64,000 nt of DNA from the NCBI RefSeq assembly GCF_900188065.1, contig NZ_FZNQ01000004.1:62001-126000 (forward strand), in the 5' to 3' direction. A program made the position numbers and the translations under genes. Each line of letters starts with the position of its first letter. Within the stretch, counting starts at the first letter, position 1. A model generated the notes under the pieces. It was not told the DNA's origin. It ran no database searches and worked only from the letters and a program-made list of their open reading frames with translations. Below, piece by piece: positions 22,724 through 31,392 of this stretch. Source of the stretch: Halorubrum vacuolatum (lineage in GTDB: Archaea; Halobacteriota; Halobacteria; Halobacteriales; Haloferacaceae).

Positions 22724-23482
22724 CTACCTCCCGACGTGCCGCTGAAGCCCGTCGATCCCGGCCGTGATCGACGCGATCGGATCGTCGGGGTCGTCGTGTT
22801 CGTAGACCCACCAGTCGGCGTCGACGCGGTGGAGCGCGTCCGCAAGCGCGTCGAGGTCGAGGTCGCCCTCGCCGAGGCCGACCGGTTCGCCGGCGACGAC
22901 GTCGGCGTCGGAAACATGGATGTGCGTGATCCGGTCGCCGTATCGGTCGAGCAGGAGGCCGGGGTCGACGCCGCCGACCAGCGCCCAGCCGAGGTCGACC
23001 TCGAGGCCGATCCGGTCGTCGGTGCGGTCGAGCAGTTCGTCGAGTGCGGTCCAGCGTGCGTGATCGGCGCTTTCGAGGGCGACGAGTTCGTGGTCGTGGT
23101 GGTGATACGCGAGCGAGATCCCGTCGGCCGCGAGGTCGGCGGCGAGCTCGTTCAGCCGCTCGGCGACGGTGGCGATCCGCCCGACCGTCTCGAAGCGATC
23201 CGGATCGATCCACGGGATAACGAGCGTGTCACAATCCAGTTGCGTATATAATGCGACCGTCGCGTCGTACTCGACTGCGAGCGATTCGATCGGAACGTGT
23301 GCGGCGGCGACCGCCAGATCGGTCCGATCGAGGGCGGCACGGACCTCGTCGGTCGGCGTCTCCTGAACCCGATAGGCGAACTCGACGCCGTCGTAGCCGA
23401 GGTCGGCGATCCGGTCGAGGAGGGCCGGAAGCGGCTCGTCGAGGGATCGAAGCGTGTAGAGTTGGATGGCGAGTCGAGGCAT
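22724..23482 (-). CDS. Sugar phosphate isomerase/epimerase-like TIM barrel
   Basis: 252 aa of the AP-endonuclease-2/xylose-isomerase-like superfamily. Visible are LAIQLYTLRSLDEPLPALLD, GYDGVEFAYRVQE (first metal glutamate region), YHHHDHELVAL (histidines), IGLEVDLGWALVGGVDPG (aspartate ligand), THIHVSDADVV (histidine) and WWVYEHDDPDDP (glutamate). These are the standard divalent metal ligands of inositol catabolism-type isomerases and epimerases. The substrate cannot be assigned. It is on the same strand as the KaiC-like genes upstream (24-nt gap) and may be the last gene of that transcript. Confidence 0.82.
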   Translation of the reverse strand: MPRLAIQLYTLRSLDEPLPALLDRIADLGYDGVEFAYRVQETPTDEVRAALDRTDLAVAAAHVPIESLAVEYDATVALYTQLDCDTLVIPWIDPDRFETVGRIATVAERLNELAADLAADGISLAYHHHDHELVALESADHARWTALDELLDRTDDRIGLEVDLGWALVGGVDPGLLLDRYGDRITHIHVSDADVVAGEPVGLGEGDLDLDALADALHRVDADWWVYEHDDPDDPIASITAGIDGLQRHVGR

Positions 23483-23506
23483 GGGTATTCCACCGTACGG
23501 ACTGGA

Positions 23507-24115
23507 TTAAAAATCCGTCCACTCGGTCGGGCCACCGACCCGATCGAGGGTGCGGAACTGGCGGCCGTCGTCGGTCACGCGGGTCTCGACGATGAGTTCG
23601 AACGGCTCATGCAGGGTGTGGATGGTCTGTGTGTCGTGTGTCTCGGAGCCGATGACGGCCACGAACGGCCACCCCTCGCCGGAGGATTGTGCAGCCATTA
23701 CCCGGGTGAACTGGTAGATCCGCTCGGCCTCCCAGTACATCAACAGCTGTGAGAGCGAATGGATCCCGATCGCACGCTCCAGTCCGGCCGATGACTCGAC
23801 GACGTTGGTGAATTTGATCCCGATGTCGGTGAGGTTTCCGGGGCTGGCGACGTACTTCGTGGTCGGGGTGTCGGCGTGTTCTGCGCCCTGTTCGTGGGAG
23901 GCACAGTCGATGACGACGAGATCATCCCCGGAGCGGTCGGTGATCTGTTCATACTCCTCCCGGACCTTCCCTGCCGACCGTCCCGTGGAGATCATGACCG
24001 GCTGCTCGGACCACTCGGCGAGGATCCGCATCAGGAGTTCGTACTTCCCGCTCATCGGCGGCCCGCTTACCAACACGCTTTCGGCGTGGCGGACGGCGTC
24101 GGGAAGGAGGGTCAT
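23507..24115 (-). CDS. KaiC/RecA-like ATPase-fold protein (DUF7504-like, HTR-like)
   Basis: 202 aa. Walker A-like GPPMSGKYELLMRIL near residue 18, a Walker B-like DDLVVIDCASH at about 63-73, and IHSLSQLLMYWEAERIYQFT helices follow the RecA/KaiC core, but the A motif reads GPPMSGKY, with tyrosine replacing the usual Ser/Thr after GK. ATP hydrolysis may therefore be weak or absent. Haloarchaea carry many such HTR-like proteins next to chemotaxis genes; their role is not settled. It lies 43 nt downstream of a small helical protein, on the same strand. Confidence 0.75.
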   Translation of the reverse strand: MTLLPDAVRHAESVLVSGPPMSGKYELLMRILAEWSEQPVMISTGRSAGKVREEYEQITDRSGDDLVVIDCASHEQGAEHADTPTTKYVASPGNLTDIGIKFTNVVESSAGLERAIGIHSLSQLLMYWEAERIYQFTRVMAAQSSGEGWPFVAVIGSETHDTQTIHTLHEPFELIVETRVTDDGRQFRTLDRVGGPTEWTDF

Positions 24116-24158
24116 CGTCTTGGTGTGGGGGCGAGGCCGGTAAAACCCTTCCGAGGGA

Positions 24159-24539
24159 TCACTTTCGGAGCATCGACGGAAGGTCCAACGAGGACGGCAA
24201 TCCTTCGCTTCGCTTGCGTAGAAGTGTCAGCTCCGTTATTGCACCGGGGACCGCCGCCGGCAGCGGTGCCTCCCGCGGATTGCCGAGTTCGTCGACCAGT
24301 TCCTTCCAGAGCGTCTCGGTGTCCTCGGCGGACGCCTCGAGTCCCTGCGTGCGCCCCTCGTCGTATGCGAGCTGGATGAGGCTCCGATCGTAGGCGCTAT
24401 CCGCGGTTTCGAGGAGTCGCGAGAGCTCCCGCCGTCGCTTCGTTCCACCGGCCGCCATGACGCCGAGCGCGAAGGCGCGATCGATCGCCTCGCCGCGATC
24501 CAGTTCGGTCCACTCCGTGCCGTACGTTCGATCGTACAT
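24159..24539 (-). CDS. Small helical protein coupled to KaiC-like ATPase
   Basis: 126 aa, largely alpha-helical (DRGEAIDRAFALGVMAAGG, RRRELSRLLETADSAYDRSL, AEDTETLWKELVDELG) with a hydrophilic C-terminus; no known domain recognised. The ATG at 24537-24539 overlaps the KaiC-like gene's TGA by one base (TGATG), implying coupled synthesis and probably a physical partnership with that ATPase. A TTG four bases earlier is also in frame. I know of no characterised homologue. Confidence 0.7.
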   Translation of the reverse strand: MYDRTYGTEWTELDRGEAIDRAFALGVMAAGGTKRRRELSRLLETADSAYDRSLIQLAYDEGRTQGLEASAEDTETLWKELVDELGNPREAPLPAAVPGAITELTLLRKRSEGLPSSLDLPSMLRK

Positions 24540-25234
24540 CAATGTCTCACCGTCGCGGCCGTCCCGACGTGGAGTCCGGCGTTCGTGAACTCGACGTCCT
24601 GAATGTCGGTGTCGATGTTGGTTCCCCGCATCTTCAACACCTGAATGCCGCGGCGCATCCCGCCGTCTTCGAGGTAGTTGTGCATGAAAATGACGCCGTG
24701 AGCGAGGTAATGCTCCTCGGAGTAGGCGCTCGGGTCGGTCATCTCGGAGATGAGAAGCGTCGTCGCCTGAGAGCGTTTGAGCGAGGAGAGCATCTGGATC
24801 ATCGTGTCCTCGTCGTCATCGAGCAAAAACCGCATGAGCATCGTCGAATCGAAGACGACCCGGTCGATATCGCGGGAGTTGATAAATCCGGTGAGTCGGT
24901 TCGTCACGCCCGACCGATCGCGGCGTTCACCCGGCAGCCCGAAGAACCGGCGACCGTCGGTAGAAAACGAGTCGAGAAACGTCACGCGGTCGGTGTCGAG
25001 TGCGCGATCGAACCCGAAGTCGTATCCGCTCATGTCCTCACGGATTCCCTCCCTCGTCTCGTGCATACTGACGTACAGCACGTTTTCGCCGTTGCGGGCG
25101 CCCTGGGCCGCGAACTGTGAACAGAACGTCGTCTTGCCGCTGCCGGGCGGGCCGCTCACGACGTATAATCGTTGCCCCGGAAAGCCCCCGTCGACGAGTT
25201 CGTCGAACCCGGGAACGCCGCTGGAGACACGCAT
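24539..25234 (-). CDS. RAD55/KaiC-like RecA-superfamily ATPase
   Basis: 231 aa, single KaiC domain. N-terminal MRVSSGVPGFDELVDGGFP is the classical KaiC/RadA lead-in, followed by Walker A VVSGPPGSGKTTFCSQF and Walker B DIDRVVFDSTMLM. HGVIFMHNYLEDGGMRRGIQ and LKMRGTNIDTDI supply the distal strands. Such archaeal KaiC-like proteins act as regulatory ATPases, some in motility signalling. It is located 143 nt downstream of cheW on the same strand, beside cheBAR, so a signalling role is likely but inferred. The ATG at 25232-25234 is used instead of the upstream TTG. Confidence 0.85.
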   Translation of the reverse strand: MRVSSGVPGFDELVDGGFPGQRLYVVSGPPGSGKTTFCSQFAAQGARNGENVLYVSMHETREGIREDMSGYDFGFDRALDTDRVTFLDSFSTDGRRFFGLPGERRDRSGVTNRLTGFINSRDIDRVVFDSTMLMRFLLDDDEDTMIQMLSSLKRSQATTLLISEMTDPSAYSEEHYLAHGVIFMHNYLEDGGMRRGIQVLKMRGTNIDTDIQDVEFTNAGLHVGTAATVRH

Positions 25235-25377
25235 AGCCGTATTCAACTGAAAGGACTCATAAACCTTGATGTCCGAATTTCATCCGCGAGAATGGCCTCG
25301 GCGGATCGGATGGGTTTTCCAGTAGAGCCGGGCTCCGCATTATGTTGGAAGGGGGACGGTCGTGAGGATCGGCACGC

Positions 25378-25863
25378 TCAGGCTTCGGCCGGTGTCTCCG
25401 TGGTCTCACTGTGGACATCCGGCGCGACCCAGACGACGAACCGATCGTCGGATTTGACGATCCCGTTGACGCCGTCGTCATCGACCGTCGTCGCCTGATC
25501 GACGTCTTCGGGGGCGACATCGCGTACCTGGAAGACCTCATCGACCATCCATCCCAGGGTCCCGCTCTCATCGAGCCGATCGTCATCGAAGACGACGATC
25601 CGTTCTCGGGGACCGGCCTCGTCGATCCCGAACAGCGTCTTCGGATCGACGATGGTCGTCGTACGCCCGCGCAGATCCATCACCCCCTCGACGTGTGCCG
25701 GGGAGTTGGGGATCCGCGTGAGCTCGCCGGCGTCGACGATCTCGTCGATGACGCCGATGTCCAGACAGTACGTTCCGTCGCCGAGGCCGAACTCCAGCAC
25801 CTTCGTGGGTTCGGCGTCCGCCTCGATGGCTGCCATACTCACCGATGCGTCCATTCGACTCAT
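25378..25863 (-). CDS. cheW: Chemotaxis coupling protein CheW
   Basis: 161 aa SH3-like CheW domain linking receptors (Htr/MCP) to CheA. VLEFGLGDGTYCLDIGVIDEIVD, ELTRIPNSPAHVEGVMDLRG (split as RIPNSPAHVEGVMDLRGRTT) and VDPKTLFGI are the family core. It starts at ATG 25863; a second ATG at 25854 is about 27 nt from an ATAATT box at 25877-25882 and may be the true start. The C-terminus HSETTETPAEA is acidic and probably disordered. It is divergent from cheB across a 75-nt gap that includes a 7-bp inverted repeat. Confidence 0.93.
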   Translation of the reverse strand: MSRMDASVSMAAIEADAEPTKVLEFGLGDGTYCLDIGVIDEIVDAGELTRIPNSPAHVEGVMDLRGRTTTIVDPKTLFGIDEAGPRERIVVFDDDRLDESGTLGWMVDEVFQVRDVAPEDVDQATTVDDDGVNGIVKSDDRFVVWVAPDVHSETTETPAEA

Positions 25864-25871
25864 AACGGTAT

Positions 25872-25889
25872 CCCCTGAATTATCAGGGG
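25872..25889. promoter_or_regulatory. Inverted repeat between cheW and cheB
   Basis: CCCCTGA (25872-25878) and TCAGGGG (25883-25889) with an ATTA spacer, lying across the likely cheW promoter box and about 20 nt before the CTTTATG box of cheB (25906-25912). It is positioned to control both divergent che transcripts. No regulator is known to me. Confidence 0.45.
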
Positions 25890-25938
25890 TGATTACTGGG
25901 TCCGTGTCTTTATGCTCGTCCTGCGTGCCGATCCAGAC

Positions 25939-27039
25939 ATGAGTAGGACGACGGATCGGCGCGTCGATCCCGAGGGTTCACCGAGGGCGGTGGTCGTCGA
26001 CGACTCGCCGTTCATGCGCGGGTTAATCGCCGACCTGTTGACCGACGGCGGCGTGTCGGTCGTGGGTGAGGCCGGGGACGGCGCGGAGGCGGTGCGAGTC
26101 GTCGCACGGGAGCGCCCGGACGTGGTCACGATGGACGTTGAGATGCCCGGAATGAACGGGATCGAGGCCGTTGAGCGGATCATGGCGGAGACGCCGACGC
26201 CGGTGTTGATGCTTTCGGCATACACCGATGAGGGGGCATCCGTCACCTTCGAGGCGCTCGAACGGGGCGCGATCGACTTCTTCGCGAAACCCGGCGGGGA
26301 AATTTCGACCGGGGTCTCACAGCAGGCCGACCGCCTCGTGAAGGCGGTTCGATCGGTCGCGGACGCGGACCTCGATGCCGTCGTACGTGACGGGACTGAG
26401 TCGATGGCCGGCACGGTGGACACAGCGGACACGACGAACACGGCGACACCGCGGGCGACTCGGAACGCCGAGGAGCCGCTCACCGTCGTTATCGGCGCGT
26501 CGACCGGCGGCCCGAACGCGGTCGAACGTGTCATGTCGGCGCTGCCGGCGATGGACTGCCGGGTGTTGATCGTCCAGCACATGCCGGAGGCGTTCACCGC
26601 CCGGTTCGCGGCGCGTCTCGACGCGGCGTCCGCATACGACGTCTCGGAAGCGACCGACGGCGCACGGGTCGGGTCGGGGGAGGCGGTCGTCGCCCGCGGC
26701 GGGACCCACATGGAGGTGACCGGCTATCGGGCGGGACGGCTGCGGATCGGGCTCGAAGCTGACGATTCCCTTCCCGTCGCTCCAGCCGTCGACGTCACGA
26801 TGCGATCGGCCGCCGAGACGATAGACGATCCGCTCGTCGGCGTGATCCTGACCGGAATGGGTTCGGACGGCGCAGCGGGGATCCGCGCGATGGCCGACGC
26901 CGGGGCGCGGACGCTCGCACAGAGCGAGGAGACCTGTGTGATCTACGGCATGCCGAAACGGGCCGTCGAGACGGGGGCCGTCGACGAGGTCCGCGACCTC
27001 GACGGCGTCGCAGAGGCGATCGTCGGGGGTGGTGCCTGA
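25939..27039 (+). CDS. cheB: Chemotaxis protein-glutamate methylesterase CheB
   Basis: Removes methyl groups from receptor glutamates (and deamidates glutamines) during adaptation. An N-terminal receiver domain contains VVVDDSPFMRGLIADLL with the acidic pair, VTMDVEMPGMNGIE with the phosphoacceptor aspartate, and the lysine of FFAKPGG. The methylesterase domain from about residue 175 carries IGASTGGPNAVERVM (nucleophile serine), IVQHMPEAFTARFA (histidine) and LTGMGSDGAAGIRAM (aspartate). The ATG 25939 is chosen for promoter spacing (CTTTATG box about 27 nt upstream) over the frame opening at 25912. Its stop overlaps the cheA ATG by one base (TGATG). Confidence 0.95.
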   Translation: MSRTTDRRVDPEGSPRAVVVDDSPFMRGLIADLLTDGGVSVVGEAGDGAEAVRVVARERPDVVTMDVEMPGMNGIEAVERIMAETPTPVLMLSAYTDEGASVTFEALERGAIDFFAKPGGEISTGVSQQADRLVKAVRSVADADLDAVVRDGTESMAGTVDTADTTNTATPRATRNAEEPLTVVIGASTGGPNAVERVMSALPAMDCRVLIVQHMPEAFTARFAARLDAASAYDVSEATDGARVGSGEAVVARGGTHMEVTGYRAGRLRIGLEADDSLPVAPAVDVTMRSAAETIDDPLVGVILTGMGSDGAAGIRAMADAGARTLAQSEETCVIYGMPKRAVETGAVDEVRDLDGVAEAIVGGGA

Positions 27040-29384
27040 TGGACGCCCACCGCGCGGCCTTCGTCGCGGAGGCCGAGGAGGGGATCACGGACCTCAACAA
27101 CGCGCTGTTGGCGCTCGAGGCGGATCCCGAAGACGACGCCGCGATGGACGACGTCTTCCGCGTCGCACATACCCTGAAAGGGAACGCCGCCGCGATGGGC
27201 TATGACGACGTCTCCTCGTTCGGCCACGCGCTTGAGGACCTCCTCGATGCGATCCGCCAAGGCGAACGTGAGGTGACTCCCGAGGTCATGGACCTGCTCT
27301 TCGAGGGCGTCGACGTCGTCGAGGCGATGGTCGCCGAGATCGACGCGGACGGAGCGGTCGTGACCGATCCATCCGATGTCGAAGCCCGGCTCCGTGAAAT
27401 GGAAGAACATGGGACGATCGGGGGTGCGGCGACCGACGCCGACATCGAATCATCTGGCTCCGATGAGGCGGACGCCGATGAGATCGACGACGCCCCCGAG
27501 ACGGAGCTCAGCGAGGGCGGACAGGAAGACGATCCCGTCCCGCCGGTCCCGGATGCCGCGACGGTGCTCGACAGCGACACCGTTGTTTTTTGTGACGTTA
27601 CGATCGGCGAGACGGCGATGGCGGGCGTCGATGCGACGTTCGTCATGCAGGCGCTTGAACGTGAATTCGACGGGTATGTCACTGACCCCGAGCCGGCGAC
27701 GTTGGAGGCCGGCGAGTACGACGAGGGGTTCGATGTCTTCGTCGCCGCCGAGGATCCGGCGACCGTCGAGTCGACCCTGAACTCGCTTACGCAGGTCGAG
27801 GCCGTGGAGACGGCCTCCATCGGTGAGGGATCGGCTGAGGGGACGGCTCGGAACGAAGCGGCCGTCGAGGCTGTCGACGAAGCCGACGAGATTGTCGAGG
27901 AATCCGCCGAGAAAGCCGACGAGGATCGGCTCACTGATCGGGACGAAGAAGCCGACGACACGGAGCGTGCCGGGGACAGTGCCTCCGGGGCGTCGAAACG
28001 GAACGGAAGCGACCGCGACGAGATCAAATCGATCCGGGTCGACGTCGATCAAGTCGATGACCTCTATGGACTCGTCGAACAGCTCGTGACGAGCCGGATC
28101 AAGCTTCGACGGGAGCTCGAGGAGGCCGACATGGAGTCCGACGCCCTCGACGAGTTGGACAAGCTCGCATCCAGCCTGCAGGACACGGCGATGGATATGC
28201 GACTCATCCCGTTCTCACAGGTATCCGATTCGTTCCCCCGGCTGGTTCGTGATATCGCACGCGACGTCGACAAACGGGTGCAGTTCGACATCGAGGGCGA
28301 CGACGTCGAACTCGATCGGACCATCCTCACCGAGATGCGCGATCCCCTCGTACACGTCCTGCGGAACGCCGTCGATCACGGGATCGAGCCGCCCGAGGCG
28401 CGTGAGGCAGCCGGGAAGGACCCGACCGGAAACGTCCTGTTGCGCGCCGAACGTGACCGTGACCACGTCGTCATCGAGGTCATCGACGACGGCGGCGGCC
28501 TCGACCCGGACGCGCTCCGCGAGAAGGCGGTCGCCGAGGGCGTCGAGAGCCGCGACACGGTCGCGGCGATGAGCGACGAGGAGGCCTATGACCTCGTCTT
28601 CCACCCCGGCTTCTCCACGGCCGAGGAGGTGACGGACGTCTCCGGCCGCGGGGTCGGCATGGACGTCGTCCGGACGACCGCCCGCGACCTCGACGGCTCC
28701 GTCTCGATCACGAGCGAGCCGGGCGAGGGAACGGTCGTCCGGTTCCGGCTGCCCGTCACCGTCGCCATCGTGAAGGTGATGTTCGTCGACGTCGCCGGGA
28801 CCGAATACGGCATCCCGATCAAATCGATCGCCGAGGTCTCCCGCGCGAACGACGTCGAGGAGGTTCACGGCCGGGAGATCGTTCGCCACGAGGACGACCT
28901 GTATCCGGTGATCCGGCTCGGCGAGCGGCTCGAAACGGTCCCCGATTCGGCGAGCGGCTCGCACGGATCGGCGGGAACGAGCGGCTCCCGCGGGTCGGCG
29001 AGGACGCAATCGACGGGAGAAACCGACGATGGAGGCGTCCCGGTCGCCGCCGACGGCGGGGCGGACACACTGAACGCCGACGCCGCCACACCGAACGCCG
29101 ACGCCGCCACACCGAACGCCGACGCCGCCACACCGAACGCCGACACGGCTGCACGGAATGCCGACGGGGCCAGTGTCGATGCGACCGCGACGGACGCCGG
29201 CATGCTCGTGCGGATCCGCGAGGAGACCCGTCGGGTCGCGCTCCACTGTGACGCCGTCTTGGATCAGGAGGAGGTCGTCGTGAAGCCGCTTGACGGGCCG
29301 CTCTCGGGAACGCCGGGGCTCAGCGGCACCGCGGTGTTAGGCGACGGCGACGTCGTGGCCGTCCTCGACGTGGTGAGCCTATGA
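27039..29384 (+). CDS. cheA: Chemotaxis histidine kinase CheA
   Basis: 781-aa kinase of the chemosensory arrays. P1 HPt has the phospho-histidine H44 in VFRVAHTLKGNAAAMG. An acidic linker contains a CheY-binding-like P2 (residues about 175-260). P3 dimerisation is QVDDLYGLVEQLVTSRIKLR. The P4 ATPase has HVLRNAVDHGIEPPEAR (N box), VIEVIDDGGGLD (G1), TDVSGRGVGMDVV (G2) and EPGEGTVVRFRLPV. P5 is CheW-like (EYGIPIKSIAEVSRAND ... ALHCDAVLDQEEVVVKPL). P5 is interrupted by a roughly 90-residue Ser/Gly/Ala/Asp-rich loop with a heptapeptide repeat. The stop overlaps the cheR ATG (ATGA). No cheY lies in the window. Confidence 0.96.
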   Translation: MDAHRAAFVAEAEEGITDLNNALLALEADPEDDAAMDDVFRVAHTLKGNAAAMGYDDVSSFGHALEDLLDAIRQGEREVTPEVMDLLFEGVDVVEAMVAEIDADGAVVTDPSDVEARLREMEEHGTIGGAATDADIESSGSDEADADEIDDAPETELSEGGQEDDPVPPVPDAATVLDSDTVVFCDVTIGETAMAGVDATFVMQALEREFDGYVTDPEPATLEAGEYDEGFDVFVAAEDPATVESTLNSLTQVEAVETASIGEGSAEGTARNEAAVEAVDEADEIVEESAEKADEDRLTDRDEEADDTERAGDSASGASKRNGSDRDEIKSIRVDVDQVDDLYGLVEQLVTSRIKLRRELEEADMESDALDELDKLASSLQDTAMDMRLIPFSQVSDSFPRLVRDIARDVDKRVQFDIEGDDVELDRTILTEMRDPLVHVLRNAVDHGIEPPEAREAAGKDPTGNVLLRAERDRDHVVIEVIDDGGGLDPDALREKAVAEGVESRDTVAAMSDEEAYDLVFHPGFSTAEEVTDVSGRGVGMDVVRTTARDLDGSVSITSEPGEGTVVRFRLPVTVAIVKVMFVDVAGTEYGIPIKSIAEVSRANDVEEVHGREIVRHEDDLYPVIRLGERLETVPDSASGSHGSAGTSGSRGSARTQSTGETDDGGVPVAADGGADTLNADAATPNADAATPNADAATPNADTAARNADGASVDATATDAGMLVRIREETRRVALHCDAVLDQEEVVVKPLDGPLSGTPGLSGTAVLGDGDVVAVLDVVSL
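29072..29146 (+). repeat. 21-bp tandem repeat inside cheA
   Basis: Three perfect copies of GAACGCCGACGCCGCCACACC starting at 29072, 29093 and 29114, plus a partial fourth to 29146. It stays in frame and encodes the heptapeptide NADAATP three times, then NADTAAR. It lies in the disordered loop inserted in the P5 domain, where length variation should be tolerated. Confidence 0.85.
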
Positions 29385-30184
29385 CCGGACGGACCGCCTT
29401 CGAGGGCGTCTTACGACAGATCACCGACTCCGTGCCGTTCGAACCCGGCTACTACAACGAGTCGTACCTCGACCGACGGATCACCGCCCGCATGCGCCGC
29501 CGCAATACCGACTCACACGCCGAGTACGAGCGGCTCCTCCGGGAGGACGAAACCGAGCGACAGGCGCTCATGGACGCGCTTACGATCAACGTGACCGGGT
29601 TCTTCAGGAACCCCGAGATGTGGGAGGTGCTCCGGGAGGTTCTCCGCAAACTCACCGCGAACCAACGACGCGTGCGGGTCTGGTCTGCGCCCTGTGCGGA
29701 CGGCCGCGAGCCCTACTCGCTCGCGATGCTCGCCTGTGACGACGCCGAGATCGAGGAACGGCGGATCGAGATCCTCGGCTCGGACATCAGCGAGGAGGCG
29801 CTCGAAAACGCCCGGGAAGGCGTCTATCACACCACCCGGACGACGGATATCGCCGAGGAGCTTGCGCCGCTTTCTGACCCCGACCGATTCGTCGAACGCG
29901 AGGGTGACGACTTTCGGGTTCGATCCGCTCCACGCCGGCTGGTCACCTTCGAGACCCACGACCTCATTCGCGACGGCGCACGGGGGCCCTTCGACGTCGT
30001 GCTCTGCCGGAACCTGCTCATCTACATCGACGTCGATCACAAGGGAGCGCTCTTCGACACGCTCGAGACGTCGCTCACCGACCGCGGCGTCCTCGTCGTC
30101 GGGATGACCGAGAGTGTTCCGCCGGATCGCAGCGACCGGTACGAACCGATCGACAAGCGGAGACGGGTGTTCAGGAGGGCGTAA
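29381..30184 (+). CDS. cheR: Chemotaxis methyltransferase CheR
   Basis: 267 aa SAM-dependent methyltransferase that methylates receptor glutamates. An N-terminal helical domain (YNESYLDRRITARMRRRNTD, DALTINVTGFFRNPEMWEVL) is followed by the Rossmann domain with VRVWSAPCADGREPYSLAML (SAM motif I), ILGSDISEEALENAREGVY, FDVVLCRNLLIYID (NxxxYF-like region) and GVLVVGMTESVPPD. The length is standard. It overlaps cheA by four bases at the start and the HEAT gene by one base at the stop (TAATG), so the operon is tightly coupled. Confidence 0.95.
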   Translation: MTGRTAFEGVLRQITDSVPFEPGYYNESYLDRRITARMRRRNTDSHAEYERLLREDETERQALMDALTINVTGFFRNPEMWEVLREVLRKLTANQRRVRVWSAPCADGREPYSLAMLACDDAEIEERRIEILGSDISEEALENAREGVYHTTRTTDIAEELAPLSDPDRFVEREGDDFRVRSAPRRLVTFETHDLIRDGARGPFDVVLCRNLLIYIDVDHKGALFDTLETSLTDRGVLVVGMTESVPPDRSDRYEPIDKRRRVFRRA

Positions 30185-31392
30185 TGTCGTTATACCAGTA
30201 CGCGCGCGAGGGAAACGTCGAACGTCTGCGGGACGCGCTCGGAAGCGACAGCGCGGCGGTCAGAAAACGGGCGCTCGAGCTGCTCGGCGAACTCGCCGAC
30301 GAGAACGACCAGGCGTCCATCGACGCGATCATGCGGGCGGCGATGGGCGACGCGGACGAGCAGGTCCGTGGTGCCGCCGTCGACGCGCTCGATGCGATCG
30401 GCCCGGATGCCGTCGAGCAGTTCCTCGCGGAGGTGACCGGGAGCAAGCGCTCGGAGGCGGACTGGGTCACGGCCGAGCGCTTCGCGCGGGCGCTCGGCGC
30501 CGAGCGACCCGAGCTTCGGATGGCCGCCGCGAACGCACTCGGCCGTCTCGGTGAACCGAGCACGCTGCCGGCGGTCGTGGAGGCGCTTTCGGATCCGGAC
30601 CCGCGGGTTCGGCTGCGCGCCTGCCAGGCCTGTGGCGCCTTCGCGGACCCGCGGGCGATCCCGGCGCTCATTGAACGGCTGGAGGACGACCCGCGCGTCC
30701 GGCGGGCCGCGGCCAACGCGCTCGGCGGGATCGCGACGGATCGCGCGCTCGATCCGCTCATCGACCTCCTCGATGACGCGGATGAGTCGATCCGCCGTAT
30801 CGCGGCGAGCGCGTTAGGCAAGGCGAACAACCCGCGGCCGGTCGAACCGCTTGCGCGGGCGCTCGGCGACGAGAGTGCCATCGTGCGGAACGCCGCGGTT
30901 TACTCCGTCATCGAGCTGCTCTCGAACGTCCCGACGAAACACAGCCACGACGTCCGCGATCGGGTCGTCTCGGAGCTGAAAGCCGCCGACGACGAGACCG
31001 TCGTCGAGCCGCTCGTCGAGATCCTCACCCAGGGTCGACAGACGAGACAGCGTCGCAACGCGGCGTGGATCCTCGGTCGCGTGGCGGAGCCCGACTCGGA
31101 AGTGGCCGTCGCCGCGCTCGCCGACGCGCTCGCCGATGACGACGCACAGACGGCACAGTTCGCCGCGACCAGCCTCAGATCGCTCGGCGGCACGACGGTC
31201 GAGACGGAGCTCCTCGGGCGACTGGATTCGGAACATCCGGACGACGTGCGGGCAAAGGCCGTGTTCGTGCTCGGGGCGATCGGCGGGCAGGAGACGTTGA
31301 ATCGGATCGAGGAACTGACCAACGACGAGAGCAAGGCGGTCAGAAAGCGCGCGTTCTCGGCCGTCTCGAAACTCCGCGCGGGAGGGGTATAA
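30184..31392 (+). CDS. PBS-lyase HEAT-repeat protein of the che-archaellum interface
   Basis: 402 aa built almost entirely from about eleven HEAT-like helical pairs (for example DEQVRGAAVDALDAIGPDAV, DPRVRLRACQACGAFADPRA, DESIRRIAASALGKANNPRP, ESKAVRKRAFSAVSKLRAGG). In Halobacterium salinarum the neighbouring homologue (OE2401F) interacts with CheY, CheD and CheC2 and is needed together with CheF for switching archaellum rotation (established for that family). Here it lies between cheR and cheF with overlapping or abutting codons, the same order as in Halobacterium. There are no membrane segments. Confidence 0.9.
   Translation: MSLYQYAREGNVERLRDALGSDSAAVRKRALELLGELADENDQASIDAIMRAAMGDADEQVRGAAVDALDAIGPDAVEQFLAEVTGSKRSEADWVTAERFARALGAERPELRMAAANALGRLGEPSTLPAVVEALSDPDPRVRLRACQACGAFADPRAIPALIERLEDDPRVRRAAANALGGIATDRALDPLIDLLDDADESIRRIAASALGKANNPRPVEPLARALGDESAIVRNAAVYSVIELLSNVPTKHSHDVRDRVVSELKAADDETVVEPLVEILTQGRQTRQRRNAAWILGRVAEPDSEVAVAALADALADDDAQTAQFAATSLRSLGGTTVETELLGRLDSEHPDDVRAKAVFVLGAIGGQETLNRIEELTNDESKAVRKRAFSAVSKLRAGGV

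Noticed and set aside
27450-29246. Minus-strand ORFs antisense to cheA
   Set aside because: Low-complexity shadows of the acidic linker and repeat; no domain content.
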